Part shown: one piece after another, positions 23,105-29,890 of the stretch
How positions within the stretch are numbered: position 1 is the stretch's first letter
Layout: the number at the start of each line of letters is the position of its first letter
DNA from: Kyrpidia tusciae DSM 2912
GTDB taxonomy: Bacteria > Bacillota > Bacilli > Kyrpidiales > Kyrpidiaceae
Assembly (NCBI RefSeq): GCF_000092905.1
Contig: NC_014098.1
Coordinates: 3,286,001-3,350,000, forward strand
Direction: 5' to 3'
DNA length: 64,000 nucleotides
The notes under the pieces: model-generated
Told to the model about the DNA's origin: nothing
What the model saw: the letters and a program-made list of their open reading frames with translations, nothing else
Databases searched by the model: none
Made by a program: the position numbers and the translations under genes

Positions 23105-23692
23105 TCACCCGTCGTCCAGGCTGTACCTGGCTCGGGGACCTCCCACATACTTTGGACGGGTTTTGGCCGCCACCACCCGGGCCGCTCCCACCCGGTCCGT
23201 TTTGAGGCGGACCGGGACCGCCACCGGGCGCAGGTGCATGCCGATCAGCGTGTCGCCGATGTCAATGCCGGCGTGGGCCCGCACCGCCTCGACGCACACC
23301 GGATCTTTCCAGAGGCGAAAGGCTGCCGAAGCCACGGCTCCCCCCGCCTCGGGGACCGGGACCACCCGCACCTCCTCCAGCCCGAAGCGCCCCGCCGTTT
23401 CCCGCTCCACCACCAAGGCGCGGTTGATGTGCTCGCACCCCTGGACGGCGATGGGCACCCCGAAACGCTGACGAATCTCCCGCAGAGCCCGGGCCACCGC
23501 CCGGCCGATCTCCAAAGATCCCGCCGTCCCGATGCGCCGCCCGGCGATCTCACTGCTGCTCGCCCCGATCACCAGGAGCGTCCCGCCGTTGAGCCCCGCC
23601 ACCTGGACCAACTCTTCTACCGCGGCCAGGGTCTGGTCGTAAACGCTGCGGATGAGATCTTCGGGGACGGGATCTTTCAGCAGTTCGGACAC
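23105..23692 (-). CDS. ywlG: YwlG family protein (DUF436)
   Basis: A 195-residue protein of the conserved TIGR01440/DUF436 family. It carries [21 protein letters not shown] and [16 protein letters not shown], motifs recurring across Firmicutes. Function is not established. It overlaps the end of rpiB by 16 bases and keeps the Bacillus order rpiB-ywlG-glyA. Confidence 0.88.
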   Translation of the reverse strand: MSELLKDPVPEDLIRSVYDQTLAAVEELVQVAGLNGGTLLVIGASSSEIAGRRIGTAGSLEIGRAVARALREIRQRFGVPIAVQGCEHINRALVVERETAGRFGLEEVRVVPVPEAGGAVASAAFRLWKDPVCVEAVRAHAGIDIGDTLIGMHLRPVAVPVRLKTDRVGAARVVAAKTRPKYVGGPRARYSLDDG

Positions 23693-24165
23693 GCCGGATC
23701 CCCCGCCTCCGACCTGATCTCTGGCCGTTTCTCTTCGACAGCGGCGATCTTGTCCAGCCGCCGCTGATGGCGGCCGCCCTCAAAGGGCGTCTCCAGCCAC
23801 ACCCGCAGGACCTCCCCTGCCAACCCGGGCCCGATCACCCGGCCGCCCATAGTCAGCACATTGCTGTCATTGTGAAGGCGAGTGAACTTGGCCGAAAAGG
23901 TATCGTGCACCGTCACCGCCCGGATTCCGGGGATTTTGTTGGCGGTGATGGCCATGCCAAGACCCGTGCCGCAGATCAACACCCCCCGGGTGTACTCCCC
24001 CCTCGCCACGGCCTCAGCGACGGGCACGGCAAAGTCCGGGTAGTCCACCGACGCCTCGCTGTGGCAGCCGAAGTCCGTGTAGGGGATCCCCAACTCTTCC
24101 AGTACGGTTTTCAAATGCTCTTTCAGCGCGAAACCGCCGTGGTCGGCGGCGATGGCCACGTTCAC
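23677..24165 (-). CDS. rpiB: Ribose-5-phosphate isomerase B
   Basis: A 162-residue isomerase of the RpiB/LacAB family, interconverting ribulose-5-P and ribose-5-P. The N-terminus MNVAIAADHGGFALKEHL and the active-site loop GVLICGTGLGMAITANKIPG hold the phosphate-binding residues and the catalytic cysteine. It starts with GTG after GGAGGGAGAGCC and leads the rpiB-ywlG-glyA-upp unit. The C-terminal tail (residues about 145-162) is poorly conserved. Confidence 0.95.
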   Translation of the reverse strand: MNVAIAADHGGFALKEHLKTVLEELGIPYTDFGCHSEASVDYPDFAVPVAEAVARGEYTRGVLICGTGLGMAITANKIPGIRAVTVHDTFSAKFTRLHNDSNVLTMGGRVIGPGLAGEVLRVWLETPFEGGRHQRRLDKIAAVEEKRPEIRSEAGDPACPNC

Positions 24166-24189
24166 GGCTCTCCCTCCATTTCCCCCTTT

Positions 24190-24219
24190 ATTCTATCCTT
24201 TGGCAGGAAAAAAGGGCAA
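24190..24219 (-). promoter_or_regulatory. Promoter of the rpiB unit
   Basis: TTGCCC (24219-24214), an 18-base spacer and TAGAAT (24195-24190) on the minus strand sit 25 bases before the rpiB start. Confidence 0.55.
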
Positions 24220-24286
24220 CCGGAACGTCGTGGGGTAAGGCCACTCCCCCGAGCCCACGCACCCAAAGGGCGGATCGCCGCGCGGC

Positions 24287-24330
24287 AAAAAAATTACCCT
24301 CCCGGGGGCAACGAGGCCGGGCCGGGAGGG
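24287..24330 (-). terminator. Intrinsic terminator after the tusA-like gene
   Basis: On the minus strand a 9-bp stem CCCTCCCGG / CCGGGAGGG is followed by TAATTTTTTT. It ends the yeeE-tusA transcript before rpiB. Confidence 0.85.
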
Positions 24331-24354
24331 CGGGAAGGAGTATCAACACAACCC

Positions 24355-24582
24355 TCAGCTCGCCTTTTGGATTCGGATGCGCCACTGGGCGTCTCCGGTT
24401 TGCTCGAAGGCCGTCACCCGATGGCCGTGCTGCATCGCCCAGCGGGGAAGGCTCTCGGTGGCCTGGGTGCAGTCGAAGTCGATCACCAGTTCATCCCCGG
24501 GAGCCAGGTTCGCCATGGCCTTTTCGGCCTCCACCACCGGAAAGGGACAGACATAGCCGAGAACTTGCAAATGATGGGTCAT
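24355..24582 (-). CDS. TusA-family sulfur carrier protein (YeeD-like)
   Basis: A 75-residue protein with the TusA signature VLGYVCPFPVVEAEKAM: the active cysteine is followed by Pro-x-Pro. TusA/YeeD proteins carry persulfide or help thiosulfate uptake with a YeeE permease. The start at 24582 (MTHHLQVLG) follows GGGGAGGTGAGG. It lies 36 bases downstream of a yeeE-like gene, in the same transcript. Confidence 0.9.
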   Translation of the reverse strand: MTHHLQVLGYVCPFPVVEAEKAMANLAPGDELVIDFDCTQATESLPRWAMQHGHRVTAFEQTGDAQWRIRIQKAS

Positions 24583-24618
24583 TTTCCTCACCTCCCCATG
24601 CCGTTCCAAGACACGCGA

Positions 24619-25692
24619 TCACGCGCCCTGACGCAGAGCCGCCCCCCGGCCTGGGGCCCCCGCCGCCCGCATGGGACGCACGACCGCGAAATACGCGGCG
24701 AACCACGTGCCGAGGATCATGGCCGGCGTGGCCGCCCATCCTTCCCAAGACCAGAGGGAGGTGTTCACCAGGCCATTTCCGATGCTGCATCCCCCGGCCA
24801 GCCCGGCTCCAAACCCCATGAACAGACCGCCGATTAGGCTAATGACAGCAGTTTTGGCCGGGGGCACCCGCCAGCGAAACTCTCCGCTGCCTTTTGCCGC
24901 GAGAAACGAGCCCAAGGCGATCCCGAGGACCAAGAATACGCCCCAATCTATGGACTTTAGATCCCCAGTGACCAAATAGCGCAGGAGATTCGCCGACGGC
25001 GTGGTGATGCCGAGGCCGTAGATCCGCCCGGTGGCCTCACTGAGCGGCCAGGCCAGAACGGCGATCAGCCCCACCAAGATGCCGGTGAAGAAGGGGTGCC
25101 AGCGCCGCTCGAACAATAGATGATTGAGGCCGCGCTTTTTCGCCGGCAGCCCCGGCATGGGCCCGCCTTCCCGGCGCAAATGCCATCGCACCGCCCAGGC
25201 CGTCACCAGGGCGAAGGCGGCGATGGGCACCCAGGGGGAGACGCCGAGGCTTTGATACACGAAGGAATCCGGCCCTTTGGCCGCGGTGAGGCGGTCGTAC
25301 AGCGGCTTCAGGGCGCCGTATTTCATCACCGCCGCACCGAGCATGTAGCCAAACAGGGCGATCCAGCTGCCGATCAATCCCTCCCCCACCCGGTACCACG
25401 TACCCGTGGCGCAGCCCCCGGCCATCACGATGCCGATGCCGAAGACAAAACCGCCCGCGATGGCCCCCACCCACGTAAAGGGCACCGGGGCAATCCGGAT
25501 GGCGCCGAGAGCGGCCAAGGCGTATACGCCGATACTTTGCACGGCAATGGCCACCATGGTGGCGACAAACAGCCGGGTGTCCCCGAGGACGTACACATCC
25601 CGGTAAGCGCTGACCCAGCAAAATCGGCCCCGCTGGAGCACGAATCCCAGCAGTGCTCCGCAAAGCAGGCCGAGGACGATGACCGAGACCAT
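24619..25692 (-). CDS. YeeE/YedE family thiosulfate transporter (TsuA-like)
   Basis: A 357-residue polytopic protein with duplicated halves. The conserved cysteine motifs are GRFCWVSAYRD (first helix), GGCATGTWYR and GGCSIGNGLV. In characterised YeeE/TsuA these cysteines pass thiosulfate through the membrane. Start 25692 follows GGAGGG and 7 bases; the open 37 codons upstream would cross the promoter. Pairing with a TusA gene strongly supports inorganic sulfur uptake (known for E. coli YeeE-YeeD); the substrate is inferred. Confidence 0.88.
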   Translation of the reverse strand: MVSVIVLGLLCGALLGFVLQRGRFCWVSAYRDVYVLGDTRLFVATMVAIAVQSIGVYALAALGAIRIAPVPFTWVGAIAGGFVFGIGIVMAGGCATGTWYRVGEGLIGSWIALFGYMLGAAVMKYGALKPLYDRLTAAKGPDSFVYQSLGVSPWVPIAAFALVTAWAVRWHLRREGGPMPGLPAKKRGLNHLLFERRWHPFFTGILVGLIAVLAWPLSEATGRIYGLGITTPSANLLRYLVTGDLKSIDWGVFLVLGIALGSFLAAKGSGEFRWRVPPAKTAVISLIGGLFMGFGAGLAGGCSIGNGLVNTSLWSWEGWAATPAMILGTWFAAYFAVVRPMRAAGAPGRGAALRQGA

Positions 25693-25735
25693 TTCAAAGC
25701 CCTCCAATCGGAAAAATGTAAAATCCTCGGGCCCT

Positions 25736-25764
25736 ATTATATGTCTTATATTCCAATGTGACAA
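25736..25764 (-). promoter_or_regulatory. Sigma-A promoter of the yeeE-tusA unit
   Basis: TTGTCA (25764-25759), 17 bases and a perfect TATAAT (25741-25736) lie 44 bases before the yeeE-like start on the minus strand. Confidence 0.8.
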
Positions 25765-25782
25765 GTATATTTTGAGAGCAAT

Positions 25783-25807
25783 AAAAAACGGGGTGTATGG
25801 CACCCCG
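25783..25807 (-). terminator. Intrinsic terminator of the ywlE-like gene
   Basis: Minus-strand stem CGGGGTG / CACCCCG (short loop) followed by TTTTTTAT. It separates the phosphatase gene from the yeeE promoter just downstream. Confidence 0.85.
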
Positions 25808-25851
25808 GCCAGGAAGGCCAGCTTCTCACGCGGGTCGTGATCCCTGATTGA

Positions 25852-26484
25852 TCAATCGTTGTCAGCCGCCCGCGGTGTCGGTGGCGACTGCCCACCCGGT
25901 GCATCCGAAGGACCGCCCTGGGTGTCCTCTGCATCCTCCCGGGCATGTCTAGGCGGCCCGCCATTCCCGGCGCCTTCTGTATTGCCGCCCGCCTCTCCGG
26001 CTTGATGCTCTGCCTGGGTGCCTTCCGTCTCCCGGGTCAATCGATCCATGAGCGCCGTGAGCGCCTTCTCGATTTCTTCCAGACAGCGCGCGTATTCCTC
26101 CACATCCCCTCCAAAGGGGTCGGCGATGTCCTTGGCGTTCTCCCCGGGCCAGGCGTATTCGTTGAGAGTAAAAACTTTGCTGACTGCTGAGGGAAACCGG
26201 GCGTGCATCATCCGTTTATGCCCCTCGGTCATGGTCAGCACCACGTCCGCCCACTCCACATCCTCTTGCGCCACACTTCGGCTGCGGTGATTCTCCACAT
26301 CTTCCACCCCGCGACGTCGGAGGACCTCCCGGGCGTGCTCCGATGCCGGCAAGCCGGGGACCGCCGCCAGGCCCGCCGACCGGACTTCCAAGGAGTACCT
26401 TCGCTCCTTGGCCAGACGGCGCAGCAGGGCGGCCGCCATGGGGCTGCGGCAGGTGTTGCCCGTGCACACAAACAAGATCCGCAT
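25852..26484 (-). CDS. ywlE: Low-molecular-weight protein arginine/tyrosine phosphatase with long tail (YwlE-like)
   Basis: A 210-residue protein. Residues 1-150 are an LMW phosphatase: P-loop VCTGNTCRSPMAA (C-x5-R-S) and the general-acid loop DPFGGD. A Thr after CTGN, the position that favours phospho-arginine in YwlE, is present. Residues from about 152 form a Gly/Glu/Asp/Pro-rich, probably disordered extension not found in Bacillus YwlE (about 150 residues). Start 26484 ATG has GGAGAG six bases upstream. Gene order (near mntP, sua5 and rpiB) supports ywlE. Dephosphorylating McsB-tagged arginines is the expected role. Confidence 0.88.
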   Translation of the reverse strand: MRILFVCTGNTCRSPMAAALLRRLAKERRYSLEVRSAGLAAVPGLPASEHAREVLRRRGVEDVENHRSRSVAQEDVEWADVVLTMTEGHKRMMHARFPSAVSKVFTLNEYAWPGENAKDIADPFGGDVEEYARCLEEIEKALTALMDRLTRETEGTQAEHQAGEAGGNTEGAGNGGPPRHAREDAEDTQGGPSDAPGGQSPPTPRAADND

Positions 26485-26591
26485 CTTCAACTCTCCGTCC
26501 TCTTATTGTCCCAGGCTGCACCCCGCGGACTTCCATCTCGCCGGGGTCATCCGAGGTCGATCCCAGCCGCTCCCGGGACAGATTTGCCTTT

Positions 26592-26621
26592 AGTATATCG
26601 ACTCGGAGAGCCGCGGCACAA
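26592..26621 (-). promoter_or_regulatory. Candidate promoter of the ywlE-like gene
   Basis: TTGTGC (26621-26616), 18 bases and TATACT (26597-26592) on the minus strand, about 105 bases before the start. The rest of the 26485-26734 gap shows no gene: only a 28-codon open stretch without a start or family match. Confidence 0.45.
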
Positions 26622-26734
26622 CGGGGAGGTCAACGCAGGTTCTCAAAGTTAAAAAGGCAATTCTTCCCCCACGTAGCGACCTTTATAGGCGAGATTCGCG
26701 TCAAGCCGCAGTTCAACTTGATATGTTTCCAAAA

Positions 26735-27841
26735 TTAGTTAACCATGAGAGATCCAACTTCAAAACCTTGGATGGGTACCACAACTTCGGCCTGCCGATA
26801 GTTCGCAATATTCGGCCTACTCTTATCATAGGGACCTTCGTGGTAAATGTAGTCGAATTTAAGGCGCTTGAAATCTTCTACATGGGTAAAAGTCGTGGCG
26901 TTTGGAGAAGCAAGCGTTATGTCTGAAAAGGCGCATTCTGGCAGAGATAGCAACGAGACTGCATCAAATAAGAAAAAAATGGGTACAGGGCAATGGGCGC
27001 GCAGGTATCTTTCGTCCGGAGGCAAAAATCCTTCATTTCGGTATTGAGTGGGTGTCTTTGGACGAAAGTAGAAACGGACATAGTCCTTCCACCGTTCGTC
27101 TGTTTGCGCCAGTACTTCCGGGCTCGCGTTATCATTAAGCATCATACCCTGAGCCATTGCCTCATTTCGCGACAGCAACGAACCGGAGGACAGTATTTGC
27201 GCTGCATTCTTAACATCCGTGAAGTGAAATAGGTATTTCGTCCACCATCGGTTGGGGCCCAGTTTTGTCCCTACATCATCTAAATGTCTTGGCAAATAGA
27301 TGCCAGTTAAGCTCAAGATGGACGGATTGGAACGAAGCCAACGCTTCATTTCCGCCGGTTTCAAATGCTCGGCCTCACTTTTGTTGAACTTCTGTGTTAA
27401 ATGAACAAACACATCAATCGGGAGGGGCTGTAGGTATTTCTCCATAACCGGTTGAACCTGCGAGTCGAAATCTAGACCTCCATTCCCACACCCCAGCAGA
27501 GGAAAAGAGATCGAAGTGATCCCCTTCTGAGCGTACGTGTCGACAAATTTCTTCAGGCCAGCTTCAATATATTCGACTTTTGAAAGTGAACGCCAGTGCC
27601 GTTTAGTTGGAAAATTCAAAATCCACTTATGACTGGTTTTGTATAACCATAGCTGGCCGATATCAAATAAATGCCTCTCACACAATGCTCGGTACTTCGT
27701 ATACATGTCAGGATATATAGAGGCAAATTCCTTCGCGACACCTTTGCCCATCACACCCACGGTATTCACAGTATTGACGAGAACCTGCGCGGGACTTTGA
27801 AATAGGTCTGTCGCGACATATCGCAACACTGTGAACCACAC
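26735..27841 (-). CDS. Fused DarG-like macrodomain and DarT-like DNA ADP-ribosyltransferase
   Basis: A 368-residue protein with two domains. Residues about 6-150 are a DarG-type macrodomain: VNTVNTVGVMGKGVAKEF, then ILNFPTKRHWRSLSKVEYI (Lys80 in FPTK) and PLLGCGNGGLDF. Residues about 195-368 resemble DarT (DUF4433): LFHFTDVKNAAQIL (His206), DYVRFYFRPKTPTQY and the likely catalytic glutamate in YRQAEVVVP (Glu352). DarT attaches ADP-ribose to single-stranded DNA bases and DarG removes it; these are normally two adjacent genes (darT then darG). Here both are in one chain, antitoxin-type domain first. The start is uncertain: GTG at 27841 or GTG at 27829, the latter better spaced from GAAGGG. AT-richer than neighbours, which suggests transfer. 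Enzyme activities are inferred. Confidence 0.85.
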   Translation of the reverse strand: MWFTVLRYVATDLFQSPAQVLVNTVNTVGVMGKGVAKEFASIYPDMYTKYRALCERHLFDIGQLWLYKTSHKWILNFPTKRHWRSLSKVEYIEAGLKKFVDTYAQKGITSISFPLLGCGNGGLDFDSQVQPVMEKYLQPLPIDVFVHLTQKFNKSEAEHLKPAEMKRWLRSNPSILSLTGIYLPRHLDDVGTKLGPNRWWTKYLFHFTDVKNAAQILSSGSLLSRNEAMAQGMMLNDNASPEVLAQTDERWKDYVRFYFRPKTPTQYRNEGFLPPDERYLRAHCPVPIFFLFDAVSLLSLPECAFSDITLASPNATTFTHVEDFKRLKFDYIYHEGPYDKSRPNIANYRQAEVVVPIQGFEVGSLMVN

Positions 27842-27887
27842 CCTTCGATTAAGACGGCTGAGAACCTCACTGGTACCCTTTCATTTG

Positions 27888-27893
27888 ATTATA
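27888..27893 (-). promoter_or_regulatory. -10 element of the macrodomain-DarT gene
   Basis: A perfect TATAAT on the minus strand preceded by GGG, about 50 bases before the start codon. The -35 region is weak. A small inverted repeat ACCGAA / TTCGGT (27917-27933) lies just upstream and could be an operator. Confidence 0.5.
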
Positions 27894-28365
27894 CCCGATA
27901 TCAACAGGCGATTTCCACCGAACCCTCTTCGGTTCTGTTTTCGCTCCCACAGGGTTCGACAAACCGGGGGGCGAGTCAGTACGCGAACTCTATCACGTCC
28001 CTGACAATGTCGATGGATCCGGATCGGGCATTGCTCTAGTGACCATCGGGTACCCGGATGAAGGGGACATCAACCGCTTGGCCGAGGAAGAAGGAATCGG
28101 ATACACCCCTCTCTCATTTTTTGATCGGCCCGGGGCGGGCAATCGAGTATCTGACCCCGCTACGGCTGTCTACGAAAGTGCACGAATGATCGCACCACAG
28201 GCGAAGATTTTTGTTTATTCAGCGGCGGATGATACGTGGGCCGGTTTTACGGATGCTTTGCTTCGCGCCATTGAGGAATCATCCGTTCCCCAACCTGTAG
28301 TAGCGTTGTGGCACGACATTTTCGGAGTCGAACCATTCACATCAAGCGGCGCGCTATGCCGCTGA
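27889..28365 (+). pseudogene. Remnant of an S53 (sedolisin/kumamolisin-like) peptidase gene
   Basis: A plus-strand frame open from 27889 to the stop at 28363-28365 without a proper start; a GTG at 28039 is the first usable codon. The translation has YHVPDNVDGSGSGIALVTIG, like the sedolisin entry to the catalytic domain (Y-x-x-P-x-x-x-G-x-G). It also has ARMIAPQAKIFVYSAADD, aligning with the A-P-G-A-K-I-x-V-Y block. The catalytic Glu/Asp positions before that block are replaced, the S-I-S-W-G segment reads VALWHDIFG, and the serine-bearing C-terminal half is missing. It is therefore a decayed fragment of about 160 residues. Acid-stable S53 peptidases are known from Alicyclobacillaceae. Confidence 0.65.
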
Positions 28366-28382
28366 CCCTCCCATCGGCCCCT

Positions 28383-29114
28383 TCACATATGTAACCGGGC
28401 GGCAAAATGAATCACCAGCGCCCCCACCACAATTCCGGCAAAAGTTTCCCGCCAATCCTCCTCCAGGGCTTCGGGTAGAATATCCCGGGCCACCACATAG
28501 GCCATGGCTCCCCCCGCAAAGGCCAGGGCATAGGAGACCCCGGCGGGACCGGCTTGAAAAAGGTTCATCCCCATCCACGTCCCCAAGGGTGTGACAAGCC
28601 CGGCTGCCACGGTCACCACCGTCACCATGAGGGGCGATAGGCCGGCCATGCGGAGGGGCAGGGCGATGCTCATCCCCTCGGGAACGTTGTGGAGGGCGAT
28701 GGCCAGAGCTAAGACCGCTCCCAAAGAGGGCGCCACCTGCTCACCGGCCACGATGGCCAGGCCCTCGGGCAGATCGTGAAGGGCGATGGCAAAGGCGAGA
28801 AACCAACCCAACCTCATGAGGTGTTTCTGCTCGAAATCGCCGTTCCAGCCGTCCATCCCGCGCTCCACCGCCCGGCGCAGCACACTCATAAACGCGACCC
28901 CCGCCAGGCCCCCACCCCAAAAGGCAGCCGGCCCCCCGTGGCGAAGCGCTGAGGGCAACAGGTCGATTCCCACCACCGAGGCCATTATTCCTCCGGCAAT
29001 TCCGAGGCACAGCGCCAACCACCGCCGGGCCCGCTCCCCGAGAGACAAAACCAACAATCCCCCGAGTGGCGTGGCCATCCCAGACCATAAACTGATCCAC
29101 AACACCGGATCCAC
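28383..29114 (-). CDS. ZIP-family divalent metal transporter
   Basis: A 243-residue protein with eight predicted helices. The binuclear metal site motifs are both present: HDLPEGLAIVAG (helix 4) and HNVPEGMSIALPL (helix 5). ZIP proteins import zinc or related divalent metals; GufA/ZupT-like proteins of this length are usual in bacteria. The start lies 14 bases after the mntP stop, so the two metal transporter genes form a unit. Confidence 0.88.
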   Translation of the reverse strand: MDPVLWISLWSGMATPLGGLLVLSLGERARRWLALCLGIAGGIMASVVGIDLLPSALRHGGPAAFWGGGLAGVAFMSVLRRAVERGMDGWNGDFEQKHLMRLGWFLAFAIALHDLPEGLAIVAGEQVAPSLGAVLALAIALHNVPEGMSIALPLRMAGLSPLMVTVVTVAAGLVTPLGTWMGMNLFQAGPAGVSYALAFAGGAMAYVVARDILPEALEEDWRETFAGIVVGALVIHFAARLHM

Positions 29115-29128
29115 CGCCGGGGCCCCCT

Positions 29129-29701
29129 CTACAACAGAAAATGGCAGCCCACGGCGATGAGCAGGGCCCCGCCCACGGCTTCACTGTATCCTCCGAGCCA
29201 CCTGCCCACCCGCTGCCCCGCGGCGAGTCCCGCCGCGGACAACAGAGCTCCGGAAACGCCAAAAAGGGCCGCGGCGCCCCAAGGATTCACATTGAATAAC
29301 CCCAGTCCGAAGCCCGCCGTCAGGCTGTCGAGACTGACCCCGAAGGCGTACAAAAGCCAGCCGTACCTGACCCCGGACCGCATCCAATCCTCCGCTTTTT
29401 CCCGCATGGAGTGCCAAATCATGTTGCCGCCGATCACGATGAGAACCACAGATCCGAGCCATTTGGCCACATCGCCGATGGCATAGTGGAGATTCATGCC
29501 AAAGCTGAGACCCGCCATAGGAAAAGCCACGTGGAGGACGCCCACCGCGGCGCTGGCTCGCAGAATCTCCGCCGGACGAGGCTTGGTCAACCCCACGCCC
29601 AGCCCGACCGAGAAGGCGTCCAACCCCAAGGCCACCGCCAGCAACAACAAGGTGGCCCACTCCTCCGGCACCATGCCGATCCCGTACCCAACCCCCGCCA
29701 T
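29129..29701 (-). CDS. mntP: Manganese efflux pump MntP (YwlD)
   Basis: A 190-residue, six-helix exporter with duplicated halves. Conserved acidic residues are visible in VALGLDAFSVGLGVGL and AFGVSLDSLTAGFGLGLF. The ATG at 29701 is used because GAAGGG sits nine bases upstream; seven upstream codons are open. Its position after sua5 equals Bacillus ywlC-ywlD. A 9-bp inverted repeat lies in the gap upstream (29753-29788). No clear yybP-ykoY manganese riboswitch was recognised. Confidence 0.85.
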   Translation of the reverse strand: MAGVGYGIGMVPEEWATLLLLAVALGLDAFSVGLGVGLTKPRPAEILRASAAVGVLHVAFPMAGLSFGMNLHYAIGDVAKWLGSVVLIVIGGNMIWHSMREKAEDWMRSGVRYGWLLYAFGVSLDSLTAGFGLGLFNVNPWGAAALFGVSGALLSAAGLAAGQRVGRWLGGYSEAVGGALLIAVGCHFLL

Positions 29702-29752
29702 AGCCGTCATCCCTTCGTCCACATCGGTCGGGGTCGTCCCGCCCGTCTGGGA

Positions 29753-29788
29753 CCATGTCTATGCGGACACGCCGAAGGTTAGACATGG
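29753..29788. repeat. Inverted repeat upstream of mntP
   Basis: Perfect 9-bp arms CCATGTCTA and TAGACATGG separated by 18 bases, in the 189-base gap between the sua5 stop and the mntP start. It could be an RNA hairpin in the leader or an operator. It has no T-run, so is not a standard terminator. Confidence 0.55.
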
Positions 29789-29890
29789 CGGGGGCGCATG
29801 GGGCACGTCTGCAGGCTGGGCGGACGGCGATTACGGAGTGAGGATCGCTTGTGATACAATCATCCCTTTTGCCATCGGTATGGCCGCCGT

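Noticed and set aside
26653-26734. 28-codon minus-strand open stretch after the macrodomain-DarT stop (contains ANLAYKGRYVGEEL)
   Set aside because: No start codon of its own with a ribosome binding site and too short to judge; may be a scrap of an older gene, but this cannot be supported.
29702-29890. Manganese riboswitch (yybP-ykoY) upstream of mntP
   Set aside because: The conserved core bases of that class were not found on either strand; only a simple inverted repeat is visible.
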